In this document: piece by piece, positions 56,705 through 64,000 of the stretch
Numbering within the stretch: position 1 is the first letter of the stretch
How the letters are laid out: each line of letters opens with the position of its first letter
NCBI RefSeq assembly: GCF_016756615.1
Contig: NZ_AP023262.1
Location: 5,085,501-5,149,500, forward strand
Length of the DNA: 64,000 nucleotides
Direction of reading: 5' to 3'
Source: Mesorhizobium sp. L-8-3
Lineage (GTDB): Bacteria; Pseudomonadota; Alphaproteobacteria; Rhizobiales; Rhizobiaceae
Notes under the pieces: model-generated
Databases searched by the model: none
Told to the model about the DNA's origin: nothing
What the model saw: the letters and a program-made list of their open reading frames with translations, nothing else
Made by a program: the position numbers and the translations under genes

Positions 56705-56836
56705 GCACAATTTCAGGGCAGTTCGGTTGCCTGCACGTTTTCTAGACAGTTTCGATTTTTTGTGCAACTGCGAACTACGCAGGTTTCGGAAAAGTGTCTC
56801 GCGGTTTTCCGACGAGAACCTGCGGCAGGACTCGCT

Positions 56837-56881
56837 GCCAGGCAGGCGACGCGTGGGCGAAACCACACAAGCCTGCCTGGC
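56837..56881 (+). promoter_or_regulatory. Long hairpin in the ispDF leader
   Basis: GCCAGGCAGGC (56837-56847) and GCCTGCCTGGC (56871-56881) form a perfect 11-bp stem with a 23-base loop, 66 bp before the ispDF start. A smaller stem, GGCAG (56824-56828) with CTGCC (56835-56839), overlaps its left arm, so the two are mutually exclusive. Confidence 0.5.
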
Positions 56882-56946
56882 TCGAAAATGCGGCGAATTC
56901 GGGTTTGCGCTGGCCTTTCCACGATCGCCGAACTAAGCCTCACGTC

Positions 56947-58167
56947 ATGAACGGGAAAGCAGACCTGAGCCGCGGCGAAGTCGCGGTGGTGATTGTGGCC
57001 GCGGGCCGCGGAGAACGTGCCGGACAGTCGGCCGAGGGGCCGAAGCAATACCGCAGGATCGGCGGACGTCCGATCATCGCGCGCACCATCGAGGCCTTTG
57101 CCGGCCATCCGGGCATCGGCCCGATCGTTGTGGCGATCCACGCCGACGATGGCGCGATGTTCGCCGAAGCCGTCGGGCCGCTGGCGAAACGCGTCGCGAC
57201 CGTGGAAGGCGGCGCCACGCGTCAGGAATCGACGCGGCGCGCGCTGCTCGCCCTGGCCGAGGCGCATCCCTGGGCCGTGCTGATCCATGACGCCGTTCGG
57301 CCCTTCGTCGACGCCGAACTGATCGACCGCACGATCGAAGCGATGTCGGATGCGTCGGGTGCATTGCCGGCGGTTCCCGTCTCCGACACGCTGAAGCGCG
57401 AGGCGCCCGGCGGGACGGTTCTCGAGACGGTTCCCCGCGCCGGGCTGCATTCGGCCCAGACTCCGCAGGGATTTCCGTTCCGGAAGATACTCGATGCCCA
57501 TGAGAAGGCCTTCATGGCCGGCCGGAGCGACTTCACCGACGATGCTGCGATCGCCGAATGGGCAGGTATTGCGGTGCGGCTGGTTCCCGGCTCACCCGAC
57601 AACGTAAAGCTCACCTGGGCAAAGGATATCGCCTTGGCGGATCAAAGACTTTCAGGGCCGCAGGCCGCCTTCCCCGACATTCGCACCGGCAACGGCTACG
57701 ATGTCCATGCCTTCGAGCCGGGGGATCATGTCGTTCTTTGCGGCGTTAGGATTCCCCACGGCAAATGCCTTTCCGGCCATTCCGATGCCGATGTCGGGCT
57801 TCATGCGCTGACCGACGCGCTGCTCGCGACTTGCGGTGCCGGCGACATCGGCACGCATTTCCCGCCCTCCGATCCGCAATGGCGCGGGGTGGCTTCGCGC
57901 CTCTTCGTGGAGCATGCGGTTCGGATCGTGCGCGAGCGCGGCGGCCGCATCGCCAATGCCGACATCACCCTGATCTGCGAGGCGCCGAAGGTCTCGCCGC
58001 ATCGCGCGGCCATGACCGAGGCCCTCGCTTCCATGCTCGGCATCACGCCCGACAGGATCTCGGTCAAGGCCACCACCAATGAGCGGCTGGGCTTCGTCGG
58101 CCGCGAGGAAGGTATCGCGGCGATCGCGACCGTGAGCGTGGCCTATCCCGGCAGCGTGCCGGCATGA
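56947..58167 (+). CDS. ispDF: Bifunctional IspD/IspF isoprenoid biosynthesis enzyme
   Basis: This 406-residue fusion catalyses two steps of the MEP pathway. IspD (residues 1-230) has [12 protein letters not shown] and [10 protein letters not shown]; IspF (from about 245) has GNGYDVHAF, the metal-binding [19 protein letters not shown] and [11 protein letters not shown]. The fusion is common in alphaproteobacteria. ATG 56947 lacks a strong ribosome site. The stop overlaps the cinA start. Confidence 0.95.
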   Translation: MNGKADLSRGEVAVVIVAAGRGERAGQSAEGPKQYRRIGGRPIIARTIEAFAGHPGIGPIVVAIHADDGAMFAEAVGPLAKRVATVEGGATRQESTRRALLALAEAHPWAVLIHDAVRPFVDAELIDRTIEAMSDASGALPAVPVSDTLKREAPGGTVLETVPRAGLHSAQTPQGFPFRKILDAHEKAFMAGRSDFTDDAAIAEWAGIAVRLVPGSPDNVKLTWAKDIALADQRLSGPQAAFPDIRTGNGYDVHAFEPGDHVVLCGVRIPHGKCLSGHSDADVGLHALTDALLATCGAGDIGTHFPPSDPQWRGVASRLFVEHAVRIVRERGGRIANADITLICEAPKVSPHRAAMTEALASMLGITPDRISVKATTNERLGFVGREEGIAAIATVSVAYPGSVPA

Positions 58168-58664
58168 GTGGCCGGCGCGAGCTTGCGGAGAAACTGCTTG
58201 AGGCCTGCCGCGCGCACGGGATCATGCTGGCCACGGCCGAATCCTGCACAGGTGGCCTGATCGCCGGCGCGCTGACCGACATAGCCGGCTCGTCCGACGT
58301 CGTCGACCGTGGCTTCGTCACCTACTCCAATGCCGCGAAGATGGAGATGGTCGGCGTTTCCGCCGCGACGCTCGATGCGTTCGGCGCCGTTTCCCGCGAG
58401 ACGGCGGTGGAGATGGCGGCGGGCGCGCTTGCGCGTTCCCATGCCGGCATCGCGATCGCGGTGACCGGGATCGCCGGGCCCGGAGGCGGATCGGCGGAAA
58501 AGCCGGTCGGGCTGGTGTGGTTCGGTATCGCTTTGCGCGGCCGGGCCGTTGCGGCGGAGCAGCGGCTGTTCGAGGACAAGAGCCGCGATTATATCCGCGA
58601 GGAAACGGTGAAGGCGGCGCTTGCCCTGGCTATCGCCGCCCTGGATGGGCTTCACCCGCAGTGA
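58164..58664 (+). CDS. CinA-family nicotinamide-nucleotide amidohydrolase
   Basis: This 166-residue protein corresponds to the C-terminal CinA/PncC domain only ([42 protein letters not shown]). It recycles NMN to nicotinic acid mononucleotide. The ATGA overlap with ispDF shows coupling. The longer competence-associated N-terminal domain is absent, as is normal for stand-alone PncC. Confidence 0.93.
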   Translation: MSGRRELAEKLLEACRAHGIMLATAESCTGGLIAGALTDIAGSSDVVDRGFVTYSNAAKMEMVGVSAATLDAFGAVSRETAVEMAAGALARSHAGIAIAVTGIAGPGGGSAEKPVGLVWFGIALRGRAVAAEQRLFEDKSRDYIREETVKAALALAIAALDGLHPQ

Positions 58665-58679
58665 CGGACCGGGATTGCC

Positions 58680-58853
58680 GGCAGCCAGATCTCCATGGCT
58701 TCCCGTCGCTGGGTCGGAGATGCGGTAGTCGCGCTGCGCTGCGAGACGCTCGGCAACGGCGGGAGCGAACTGGCCGCCGCGACGAATGTCCACCGGGAAA
58801 ACGCGATGGTCGAGCGCCATCTCCTTCAGCGCAAAGGCTGCCTTGCGGGCCAT
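58680..58853 (-). pseudogene. Possible N-terminal relic of a glutathione S-transferase
   Basis: A short minus-strand frame from ATG 58853 reads KAAFALKEMALDHRVFPVDI, then RRGGQFAP, close to the thioredoxin-fold start of YfcG-like transferases (ALEEMxLxYxxxPVDI, GEQFxPE). The match is lost after about 40 residues, and the following sequence runs antisense into cinA. It lies 29 bp downstream of the nitronate monooxygenase gene. It is probably a decayed gene. Confidence 0.45.
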
Positions 58854-58882
58854 CGGAGGGCCTCCCGGTCTGTGGGAAGCGA

Positions 58883-59860
58883 TCATGGTTCGACCCGTTC
58901 GGCCGCTGTCCAGTCCAGGTTTGGCGCCGCCGACAGGCGATGCCTTGCGTTGTCCGCGATGCGCGCGATGATCGCGGCGGCGGGCAAGGCCTCGCGCACA
59001 AGGTCGACCGCCTCGCCGACGATAACCGCGGCGGTGTCGGTGTCGCCTGCTGCCGCCGCGCGGGCATAGCGCGCACGTTCGTCGGGTCCGATCCCCGTGG
59101 GATCGGACCGCCAGCGCTCGTGGAAGGCGTTACGGCGGGCACGAAGCGTCCAGGGCGCGGGCCAGGCGATTCCACGCGCGGCGTCAAAGACCGAACTGCG
59201 CGCGGTCTCGTCTCCGACCGTTCGCAGCGTGGTCGCCTTGGCGCGTGGATGGGCAAGCGACTCCTCCGCAGCGTAGAAGGCTGTGCCGCAGAGCACTGCG
59301 TCCGCTCCGAGCACGAGCGCGGCGGCCATCGTTCGCCCGTCGGCGATGCCCCCTGCCGCCACGAGCGGCAAATCGCCGATCGCATCGCGCACGGCCGGTA
59401 GGAGTGCCAGCGTCCCGCGCGCTGCGCCATGACCACCGGCCTCGCCGCCCTGTGCCACGATCACGTCGGCGCCCTGCGCTGCTGCCTCGCGCGCTCCGGC
59501 GACGGTCTGGATCTGGGCGAAAAGCGGGATACCGGCGGCGCGGATGCGCTCGGCGAAAGGCGCAATGTCCCCGAACGACAAAAAGACCGCGCGCGGCCTG
59601 TGCCGCATGACAGCGTCGAGGAGGGCCGGCCGCTCCGCCAGCGCCCAGGTGATGAAACCGACCCCGACCGGCGTGTCGGCGGCGGCCTTCAATTCCTGCG
59701 CGACCCAGTCCGGGTCGCAATAGCCCCCGCCGATGAAGCCAAAGCCGCCAGCGCGACTCACGGCGGCAGCGAGCGCTCCGCCGCTGACCTGAGCCATGGG
59801 CGCAAGCAGGATCGGCACGGAGAGGCCGAGGCGCCGCGTCAGCACCGCCGCGCGCGTCAT
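58883..59860 (-). CDS. Nitronate monooxygenase family protein
   Basis: The 325-residue FMN TIM-barrel enzyme has ILLAPMAQVSGGALAAAVSR, the flavin loop AGGFGFIGGG, VIVAQGGEAGGHG with the catalytic-type His, and LVAAGGIADGRTMAAALVLG. It oxidises alkyl nitronates or related compounds. ATG 59860 overlaps the tautomerase stop. It belongs to the minus-strand run GST-NTF2-tautomerase-NMO. Confidence 0.88.
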   Translation of the reverse strand: MTRAAVLTRRLGLSVPILLAPMAQVSGGALAAAVSRAGGFGFIGGGYCDPDWVAQELKAAADTPVGVGFITWALAERPALLDAVMRHRPRAVFLSFGDIAPFAERIRAAGIPLFAQIQTVAGAREAAAQGADVIVAQGGEAGGHGAARGTLALLPAVRDAIGDLPLVAAGGIADGRTMAAALVLGADAVLCGTAFYAAEESLAHPRAKATTLRTVGDETARSSVFDAARGIAWPAPWTLRARRNAFHERWRSDPTGIGPDERARYARAAAAGDTDTAAVIVGEAVDLVREALPAAAIIARIADNARHRLSAAPNLDWTAAERVEP

Positions 59861-60087
59861 GAGCCGTGCGCCCGGCGCGCTTCGGCCGCCGATCTGCGGC
59901 GGAACTCCTCCACCGGAAGCCCACCGATGCCCCAGTTGGCCATCTCGACTTCGTCGATCACGACGACGGTCGTGGCGGGGTTCTTGCCGAGCACCTCGAC
60001 CAGAAGCTCGCTCGCCCCCTTGATGAGCCGCGCCTTCTGCTCGGCGGTGGCGCCGTCGCGGGTGATCTTGATGTTGACATAGGGCAT
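59857..60087 (-). CDS. 4-oxalocrotonate tautomerase-family protein
   Basis: The 76-residue protein begins PYVNIKITRDGATAEQKARL with the catalytic Pro right after the initiator Met. GASELLVEVLGKNPATTVVV is the conserved second half, and a C-terminal segment WGIGGLPVEEFRRR is present. Tautomerases of this size act on keto-enol substrates. ATG 60087 lies 4 bp after the NTF2-like gene stop. Confidence 0.9.
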   Translation of the reverse strand: MPYVNIKITRDGATAEQKARLIKGASELLVEVLGKNPATTVVVIDEVEMANWGIGGLPVEEFRRRSAAEARRAHGS

Positions 60088-60090
60088 GGG

Positions 60091-60486
60091 TCACTCCGTG
60101 TCCGAGGCGAGGTTTGGCAGCGTTTCGTAGTGGAAGACCTTGGCGACGATCCGCCAGCCCGCCGCCGTGTGGATGAAGCTGAGGAAGTCGCTGAAATGAC
60201 GCTCGCCGATCGCACAGCGTGCCTGGACGAGAGCCGTTTTCTCCCCGGCGAAGGTTATTGCGACCACTTCGTCGCGTCGCGCCTCGCCGCGGGCGGCCGG
60301 AGGTTCCCGCGCCGCGACGATCGGGAAATACTCCTTCATGCCTAGATTGATGGCCTCCTCGCCGGTCGCGCAGACGTAACGAGCGGCGGGGTCGAAGACC
60401 TTCGCCAGCCGGTCCACGTCGCTCAGATAGAGGCCGTCGAAGTAAAGCTGCATCTGCGCCTCGATGCGCGCGCGTGCCTGTTCCAT
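60091..60486 (-). CDS. NTF2-like (putative lumazine-binding) protein
   Basis: The 131-residue protein has an N-terminal helix (ARARIEAQMQLYFDGLYLSD), then DVDRLAKVFDPAARYVC, and C-terminal beta strands (ERHFSDFLSFIHTAAGWRIV and KVFHYE) characteristic of the family. It may be a small-molecule binding or isomerase fold. GGGAG precedes ATG 60486. It lies between gst and the tautomerase with tight spacing to the latter. Confidence 0.8.
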   Translation of the reverse strand: MEQARARIEAQMQLYFDGLYLSDVDRLAKVFDPAARYVCATGEEAINLGMKEYFPIVAAREPPAARGEARRDEVVAITFAGEKTALVQARCAIGERHFSDFLSFIHTAAGWRIVAKVFHYETLPNLASDTE

Positions 60487-60545
60487 CTGGCAGCTCCCGG
60501 GGGGTTGGTGCGGTCCGCCCGGAGCGGTGGGATCTGCTCGTGCAA

Positions 60546-61160
60546 TCATGCCGCCAGCCCCTCGCGCTCCAGCACCTCGCGGACCTTCGGCCGGTCGGCG
60601 ATCCGCGCTATGTAGTCGCGCACCCTCGGTCGCGAGGAAAGGTCGAAGTCGATGATTTTCGCCCAGGAGACGACGACGAAGGTATAGGCGTCGGCCACCG
60701 TGAAGGTTTGCCCCATGATGTAGGGCCGCCCGTCCGCGAGCCGCTTCTCGAGCGCGTCGAAGCGCTTGGCCAGCTTTGCCAGCGCCTGGTCCTTCAGCGC
60801 CCCCTCGGGCTTCACCGGGGCGAAGAATGGGCCGAAGGATTTGTGCAACTCGGAGGCGGTGTAGTTCAGCTCCGCCTGCAGCCGGACACGGTCGAGCGTT
60901 CCGTTCGCCGGCGCGAGCCCCGTCTCGGGTTTCAGGTCGGCCACGTATTGCAGGATCGCGGGGGCTTCGAGCAGCACCTCGCCTTCGTCGAGCTCGAGTG
61001 CGGGCACATAGCCCAGCGGGTTGATTTTGCCGTAGTCGCCGCCTGTCTCGGTCGTCTTGTTCGTCAGGTCGACCTTCTCGATGCTGTGGGCAAGGCCCGC
61101 CTCGTTCAGCGCGATATGCACAGACTGCGAGCAGACCCCGGGGCTGTAATAGAGTTTCAT
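60546..61160 (-). CDS. Glutathione S-transferase (GstA-like)
   Basis: The 204-residue beta-class-like GST begins KLYYSPGVCSQSVHIALNEA with the typical Cys near residue 10, NPLGYVPALELDEGEVLLEAP with the cis-Pro, and a helical C-terminal domain (YIMGQTFTVADAYTFVVVSW). It conjugates glutathione to electrophiles. AGGAAA precedes ATG 61160. It is divergent from the HxlR regulator gene at 61294, its likely controller. Confidence 0.92.
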   Translation of the reverse strand: MKLYYSPGVCSQSVHIALNEAGLAHSIEKVDLTNKTTETGGDYGKINPLGYVPALELDEGEVLLEAPAILQYVADLKPETGLAPANGTLDRVRLQAELNYTASELHKSFGPFFAPVKPEGALKDQALAKLAKRFDALEKRLADGRPYIMGQTFTVADAYTFVVVSWAKIIDFDLSSRPRVRDYIARIADRPKVREVLEREGLAA

Positions 61161-61293
61161 CGGCGTTTCCTTTCCTGTTCCGGCCCTGTCGGCCATGGAG
61201 CTTTAGTAAGGAAATCAGGTTTTCTTTGTAAACGTGCTATCCTTGTGATACCTCGCTTTCGAGTTTCCGATCGGTAACCCCGGAGGTGCCGCC

Positions 61294-61725
61294 ATGGCCT
61301 TGAAGATGCGGAAGAACAAGGCGCCGAAGGTGCCCGAGGCCTGTCCGCTGCTGGAGTGCATGGCGATAATCGGCGGCGCCTGGACACCGAACATCATCTG
61401 GTATCTGCGTGGCGGGCCGCGGCGGTTCAGCGAACTGCGCGCCGACATCCCCCAGGTTTCTCCCAAGGTGCTGACGACGCGCCTGCGCGAGCTCGAGGAA
61501 TGCGGCGTGATCGAGCGCCGGGTGATGCCGACCTCGCCGCCGTCGGTTGAGTACGAACTGAACGAGCTCGGCCAAAGGCTGGTGCCGGCGATCGAGGCGA
61601 TTGCGCAGGTTGGCGAGGAGCTCAAGCGCCGGGCGGCCGCCGTCGTTCCAGCGGTCGCCGGGACCCCGCGGCTGAAGCACTTCCGGGCGAGCCGCGCCGC
61701 CCCTGGCGCCGATGCTGCCGAATGA
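61294..61725 (+). CDS. HxlR-family transcriptional regulator
   Basis: The 143-residue winged-helix protein carries the HxlR pattern CPLLECMAIIGGAWTPNIIW, LRGGPRRFSELRADIPQVSP, LTTRLRELEECGVIERRV and SVEYELNELGQRL. Several HxlR proteins respond to electrophiles via Cys; here candidates are Cys in ACPLLEC and EECG. ATG 61294 follows a CGGAGG site. Divergent from gst with 133 bp between. Confidence 0.92.
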   Translation: MALKMRKNKAPKVPEACPLLECMAIIGGAWTPNIIWYLRGGPRRFSELRADIPQVSPKVLTTRLRELEECGVIERRVMPTSPPSVEYELNELGQRLVPAIEAIAQVGEELKRRAAAVVPAVAGTPRLKHFRASRAAPGADAAE

Positions 61726-61732
61726 TGGCAAG

Positions 61733-61757
61733 GGCCCGGCGGCGCCGCCGCCGGGCC
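61733..61757. terminator. Bidirectional hairpin between convergent genes
   Basis: GGCCCGGCGGC and GCCGCCGGGCC pair over 11 bp around a GCC loop, 7 bp after the HxlR stop and 6 bp before the AhpD-like stop. It can serve both strands; no T-run. Confidence 0.65.
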
Positions 61758-61763
61758 GCTTCC

Positions 61764-62306
61764 TCAGCCTGCCCGGGCGCGACGGGCGGGAAAGTCGATG
61801 TCGGTGGCGGCGACATGGTTGAGGTAGTTGGTGAAGATGTTTGCCACTACGTTGCCCACCGTCTCGACGATGTCGGCGTCCGACAGGCCCGCCTTGCGCG
61901 CCGCCCTCAGATCGGAGTCCGCAACCATCCCCCGTTCGGCGGCGATGGCAACCGCCAGCCCTAGGATCGCCGCCGTGTGCGGATCGTCCGACCGGCCCGC
62001 GAGATGCGCCTCGATCGCCTCGGGCGGGACCTTCAGCCCGGCCGAGATCGCGGCATGGGCAGAGGCGCAGTAGTCGCAAGCATTGGCGCCGGCCACCGCC
62101 AGCGCGACCGCCTCGCGGGTTCGGGTATCGAAGCGGCCTCGACCGAGCGCCTCGCCGAGCCCGAGCAGGGCGTTCAGGACGGCGGGCTGGTTTGCCGCGA
62201 CGCGGTAGAGGTTCGGCACCATGCCGATCTTGCCCTTGATGGCGGAAAATAGCGCCGCTGCCTCGGGGCCGGCGGTGCTGTCGGAGACTTGCGTGATGCG
62301 TGCCAT
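61764..62306 (-). CDS. Carboxymuconolactone decarboxylase/AhpD-family protein
   Basis: The 180-residue protein has the AhpD-type redox motif CDYCASAHA (CxxC followed by His) in the all-helical CMD fold, with LLGLGEALGRGRFDTRTREA and ADIVETVGNVVANIFTNYLN. Such proteins act as peroxidase partners or hydroperoxide reductases. ATG 62306 opens it. The SPW-like gene 33 bp upstream is on the same strand, so they probably form one operon. Confidence 0.9.
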   Translation of the reverse strand: MARITQVSDSTAGPEAAALFSAIKGKIGMVPNLYRVAANQPAVLNALLGLGEALGRGRFDTRTREAVALAVAGANACDYCASAHAAISAGLKVPPEAIEAHLAGRSDDPHTAAILGLAVAIAAERGMVADSDLRAARKAGLSDADIVETVGNVVANIFTNYLNHVAATDIDFPARRARAG

Positions 62307-62338
62307 GGATATGTTCCTTGCTTGGTCTTTTTTGCGGA

Positions 62339-62701
62339 TCAGGCCGAGGCCATGACGGTTTCGGGCTTCGACAGCGCGACGACGGTCACGACCGCGACGC
62401 CGTTCAGGTAGTAGTAGGCGGCGTCGAGTCCGGAAAAGCCGAGCGCGGAGGGCAGAGCGAGGAACAGCACCCCCACCGCCAGATCGACGGCGAGATGCAG
62501 CCGATACGGCAGCAGCCGGATCAGCCCGAACTGATGGTCGGTGAACACGGTCAGCAGCAAGGCCGCGACGCCGACAATTGGCGAGACCACGAGGGCAAGC
62601 GAGTTCGAGGCGCCGAGGCCGAGCAGGAAAGGCAGTGCGATCAGCGCTGCCGCGACCGGATAGTCGAGCCAGGCATGGATGGTTTTGGTGACGAAGCGCA
62701 T
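62339..62701 (-). CDS. SPW-repeat-like integral membrane protein
   Basis: The 120-residue protein has four hydrophobic segments in two similar halves (WLDYPVAAALIALPFLLGLG and LHLAVDLAVGVLFLALPSAL), the pattern of SPW-repeat proteins, with short polar loops between. Function is not known. It lies upstream of the AhpD-like gene and downstream of the AraC regulator, all on the minus strand. Confidence 0.72.
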   Translation of the reverse strand: MRFVTKTIHAWLDYPVAAALIALPFLLGLGASNSLALVVSPIVGVAALLLTVFTDHQFGLIRLLPYRLHLAVDLAVGVLFLALPSALGFSGLDAAYYYLNGVAVVTVVALSKPETVMASA

Positions 62702-62837
62702 GGCGCGGGTCCTTTCGACGGAGTTTCAATCAGGGCGAGTCATTCGCCGCGCCACCTGATTACGTCGAACAGACCGGACGATGAATTTCAGAAAGTCCGC
62801 TGGATATTGCAGATCGTCCGAAAGATGGAACGGTCGA

Positions 62838-63794
62838 TCAAGCCGCTCGGGGCCTGCCCTGGCTCGTCTGCCGGAAAGCGGCAGGGGGCAGTCCGATTTC
62901 CTTGCGGAACACCCGGCTGAAGGCCGACTCCGAGGCATAGCCCGACACTTCGGCCGCCTCGGCGACGCTGAGTCCCCGTGTTGTCAGCGCCTCGCGCGCG
63001 ATCTGCATCCGCCAGGACGTGACATAGCCCATCGGCGTGACGCCAAGCCGCGTGGTGAAACGCTCGGCGAAGCCGGTACGCGACAGTCCCGCCTCCCGGG
63101 CAAGCGCTGCGACGGTCCAGTCGGCGGCAGGCTGCCGATGGAACGCCGTCAGCGCCCGCGCAAGGTGGGGGTCGGCGAAGCCGGCGATGCCGTTTTCGGG
63201 GCCCTGGGCCTGCTCGATATATGCCCGGATCGCCTGGGCGAAGATCGCCTCGGACATCTTGAGCGCGATCAGGTCGCCGCCGAGCCGCGCGCCCCCGGCC
63301 TCGGCGCCGATCACCTTGAGCGTCGCCTCGAGCCATGGGCCGGCCTCCTCGCCATAGCCCCTTAAGTGGATGAAGGGCGGCAGCCTTTCGAACAGCAGGT
63401 GCCGCGAGCCCTCGGCCAGTGCGAAATGTCCGCAGATGAGCTGGGTGTCCTGCGGGTTTTCCTCGCCGCCCCAGACGAGCGTGCCATGTCCGGGAAAGCC
63501 GGAGCGCGCGAGCACATCGTCGAGCGGCAGCGCCTCTTCAGGGCCCGCATACCGGCAGGACAGCACATGTGCGGTCCCGTGTGGGATGACGATCAGGTCG
63601 CCCTGCGCCAGGTGGACGGGCATGCGCTGCCCGTCTATGCGCACCAGCGCCTCGCCCCGGTGCGCGAAGTGAAAGCGTGCCACGTCGCGGAAGGCAGGCA
63701 CACGCACGCCCCAGGGTTCGGTGAAGCTCGTGCGGAAGTGGAGCGTGCCGCGGAGCGAGAGCCGGGTGAGGATGTCGCTGAGGAGGTCCAACAT
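62838..63794 (-). CDS. AraC-family transcriptional regulator with cupin domain
   Basis: The 318-residue regulator has an N-terminal cupin-like AraC ligand domain (FHFAHRGEALVRIDGQRMPV, LAQGDLIVIPHGTAHVL) and a C-terminal double helix-turn-helix (WTVAALAREAGLSRTGFAER, LSVAEAAEVSGYASESAFSR, VFRKEIGLPPAAFRQ). It probably controls the SPW-like/AhpD pair downstream on the same strand. ATG 63794 was chosen because the upstream frame start adds 45 unconserved residues. Confidence 0.9.
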   Translation of the reverse strand: MLDLLSDILTRLSLRGTLHFRTSFTEPWGVRVPAFRDVARFHFAHRGEALVRIDGQRMPVHLAQGDLIVIPHGTAHVLSCRYAGPEEALPLDDVLARSGFPGHGTLVWGGEENPQDTQLICGHFALAEGSRHLLFERLPPFIHLRGYGEEAGPWLEATLKVIGAEAGGARLGGDLIALKMSEAIFAQAIRAYIEQAQGPENGIAGFADPHLARALTAFHRQPAADWTVAALAREAGLSRTGFAERFTTRLGVTPMGYVTSWRMQIAREALTTRGLSVAEAAEVSGYASESAFSRVFRKEIGLPPAAFRQTSQGRPRAA

Positions 63795-64000
63795 GCAGCC
63801 AGGGACTATACAGGGTTGTGCGCAGTCGTCCAGATGCTTGGACGAACTCGCATCCATTGCGGGCTTATGGGCATCAACAAGCCAACACATTCGGCCGGCG
63901 ATGCGTTGGCCCCGCCCGCGGCGGGCCACTTGCGCCTGAGGCCGGACCTCGGTTCGCGCTGCAGGGACTTCGGCGCTCTTCCTGTGGCACGTGGGAGCGA

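Noticed and set aside
63795-64000. Short plus-strand frame at the right edge (63721-63939)
   Set aside because: It overlaps the start of the AraC gene antisense and shows no motif; the last 206 bp hold no supportable feature.

Overview
The window looks like a chromosomal segment of a GC-rich alphaproteobacterium of the Rhizobiales, most like the Mesorhizobium/Phyllobacteriaceae group. This is inferred from gene content and order, not from a database search. Two blocks carry the argument. One is rlpA-dac-tmk-holB-metG-tatD-MBL hydrolase at 7-15 kb. The other is dusB-ntrB-ntrC-ntrY-ntrX-trkA-dat-hfq-hflX at 45-56.7 kb, flanked by mazG and, divergently, by ispDF-cinA. Both are ordinary core chromosome with intact genes.

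Layout. 1-5 kb: the 3' part of a repeat-rich autotransporter, then a SapC-family gene and an IalB-family gene. 5-6.3 kb: an integration scar with a broken trbI, the tail of a serine recombinase and tRNA-Ser(TGA). 6.7-15.4 kb: cell-wall, replication and translation genes. 15.4-18.2 kb: an accessory patch with a frameshifted gene, an enteric-like nudI, an IS200 relic and an AraC tail. 18.2-25.1 kb: a TAXI-type TRAP transporter, a DUF1850 protein and a DctB/DctD-like two-component pair, with a sigma-54 promoter and two upstream dyads in front. 25.1-33.5 kb: mixed regulators, transporters and relics, including crcB, a streptomycin phosphotransferase tail and a frameshifted ACT-domain gene. It ends with a divergent TetR/exported-RidA pair sharing tandem operator-like repeats.

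33.5-40.6 kb: a minus-strand respiratory operon running nsrR-ccoN-ccoO-ccoQ-ccoP, a small membrane protein, a DUF2189 protein and a broken fixI. ccoG, ccoH and ccoS are not seen. 41-44 kb: a secreted protein, a DMT transporter, a CBS-domain protein and a tyrosine phosphatase. 44.1-58.7 kb: mazG and the ntr block, then ispDF and cinA. 58.7-63.8 kb: a stress/xenobiotic cluster (GST, NTF2-like, tautomerase, nitronate monooxygenase) beside an HxlR regulator, followed by an AhpD-like protein, an SPW-like membrane protein and an AraC regulator.

The themes are nitrogen control (NtrBC/NtrYX, DusB, Hfq), microaerobic respiration under an NO-sensing type repressor, and sigma-54-controlled uptake of an unknown organic acid. 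I see no CRISPR array, rRNA or complete mobile element. The most informative new observations are the sigma-54 promoter/UAS arrangement before the TAXI transporter, the cbb3 operon with a dead copper ATPase, and the scar at tRNA-Ser.
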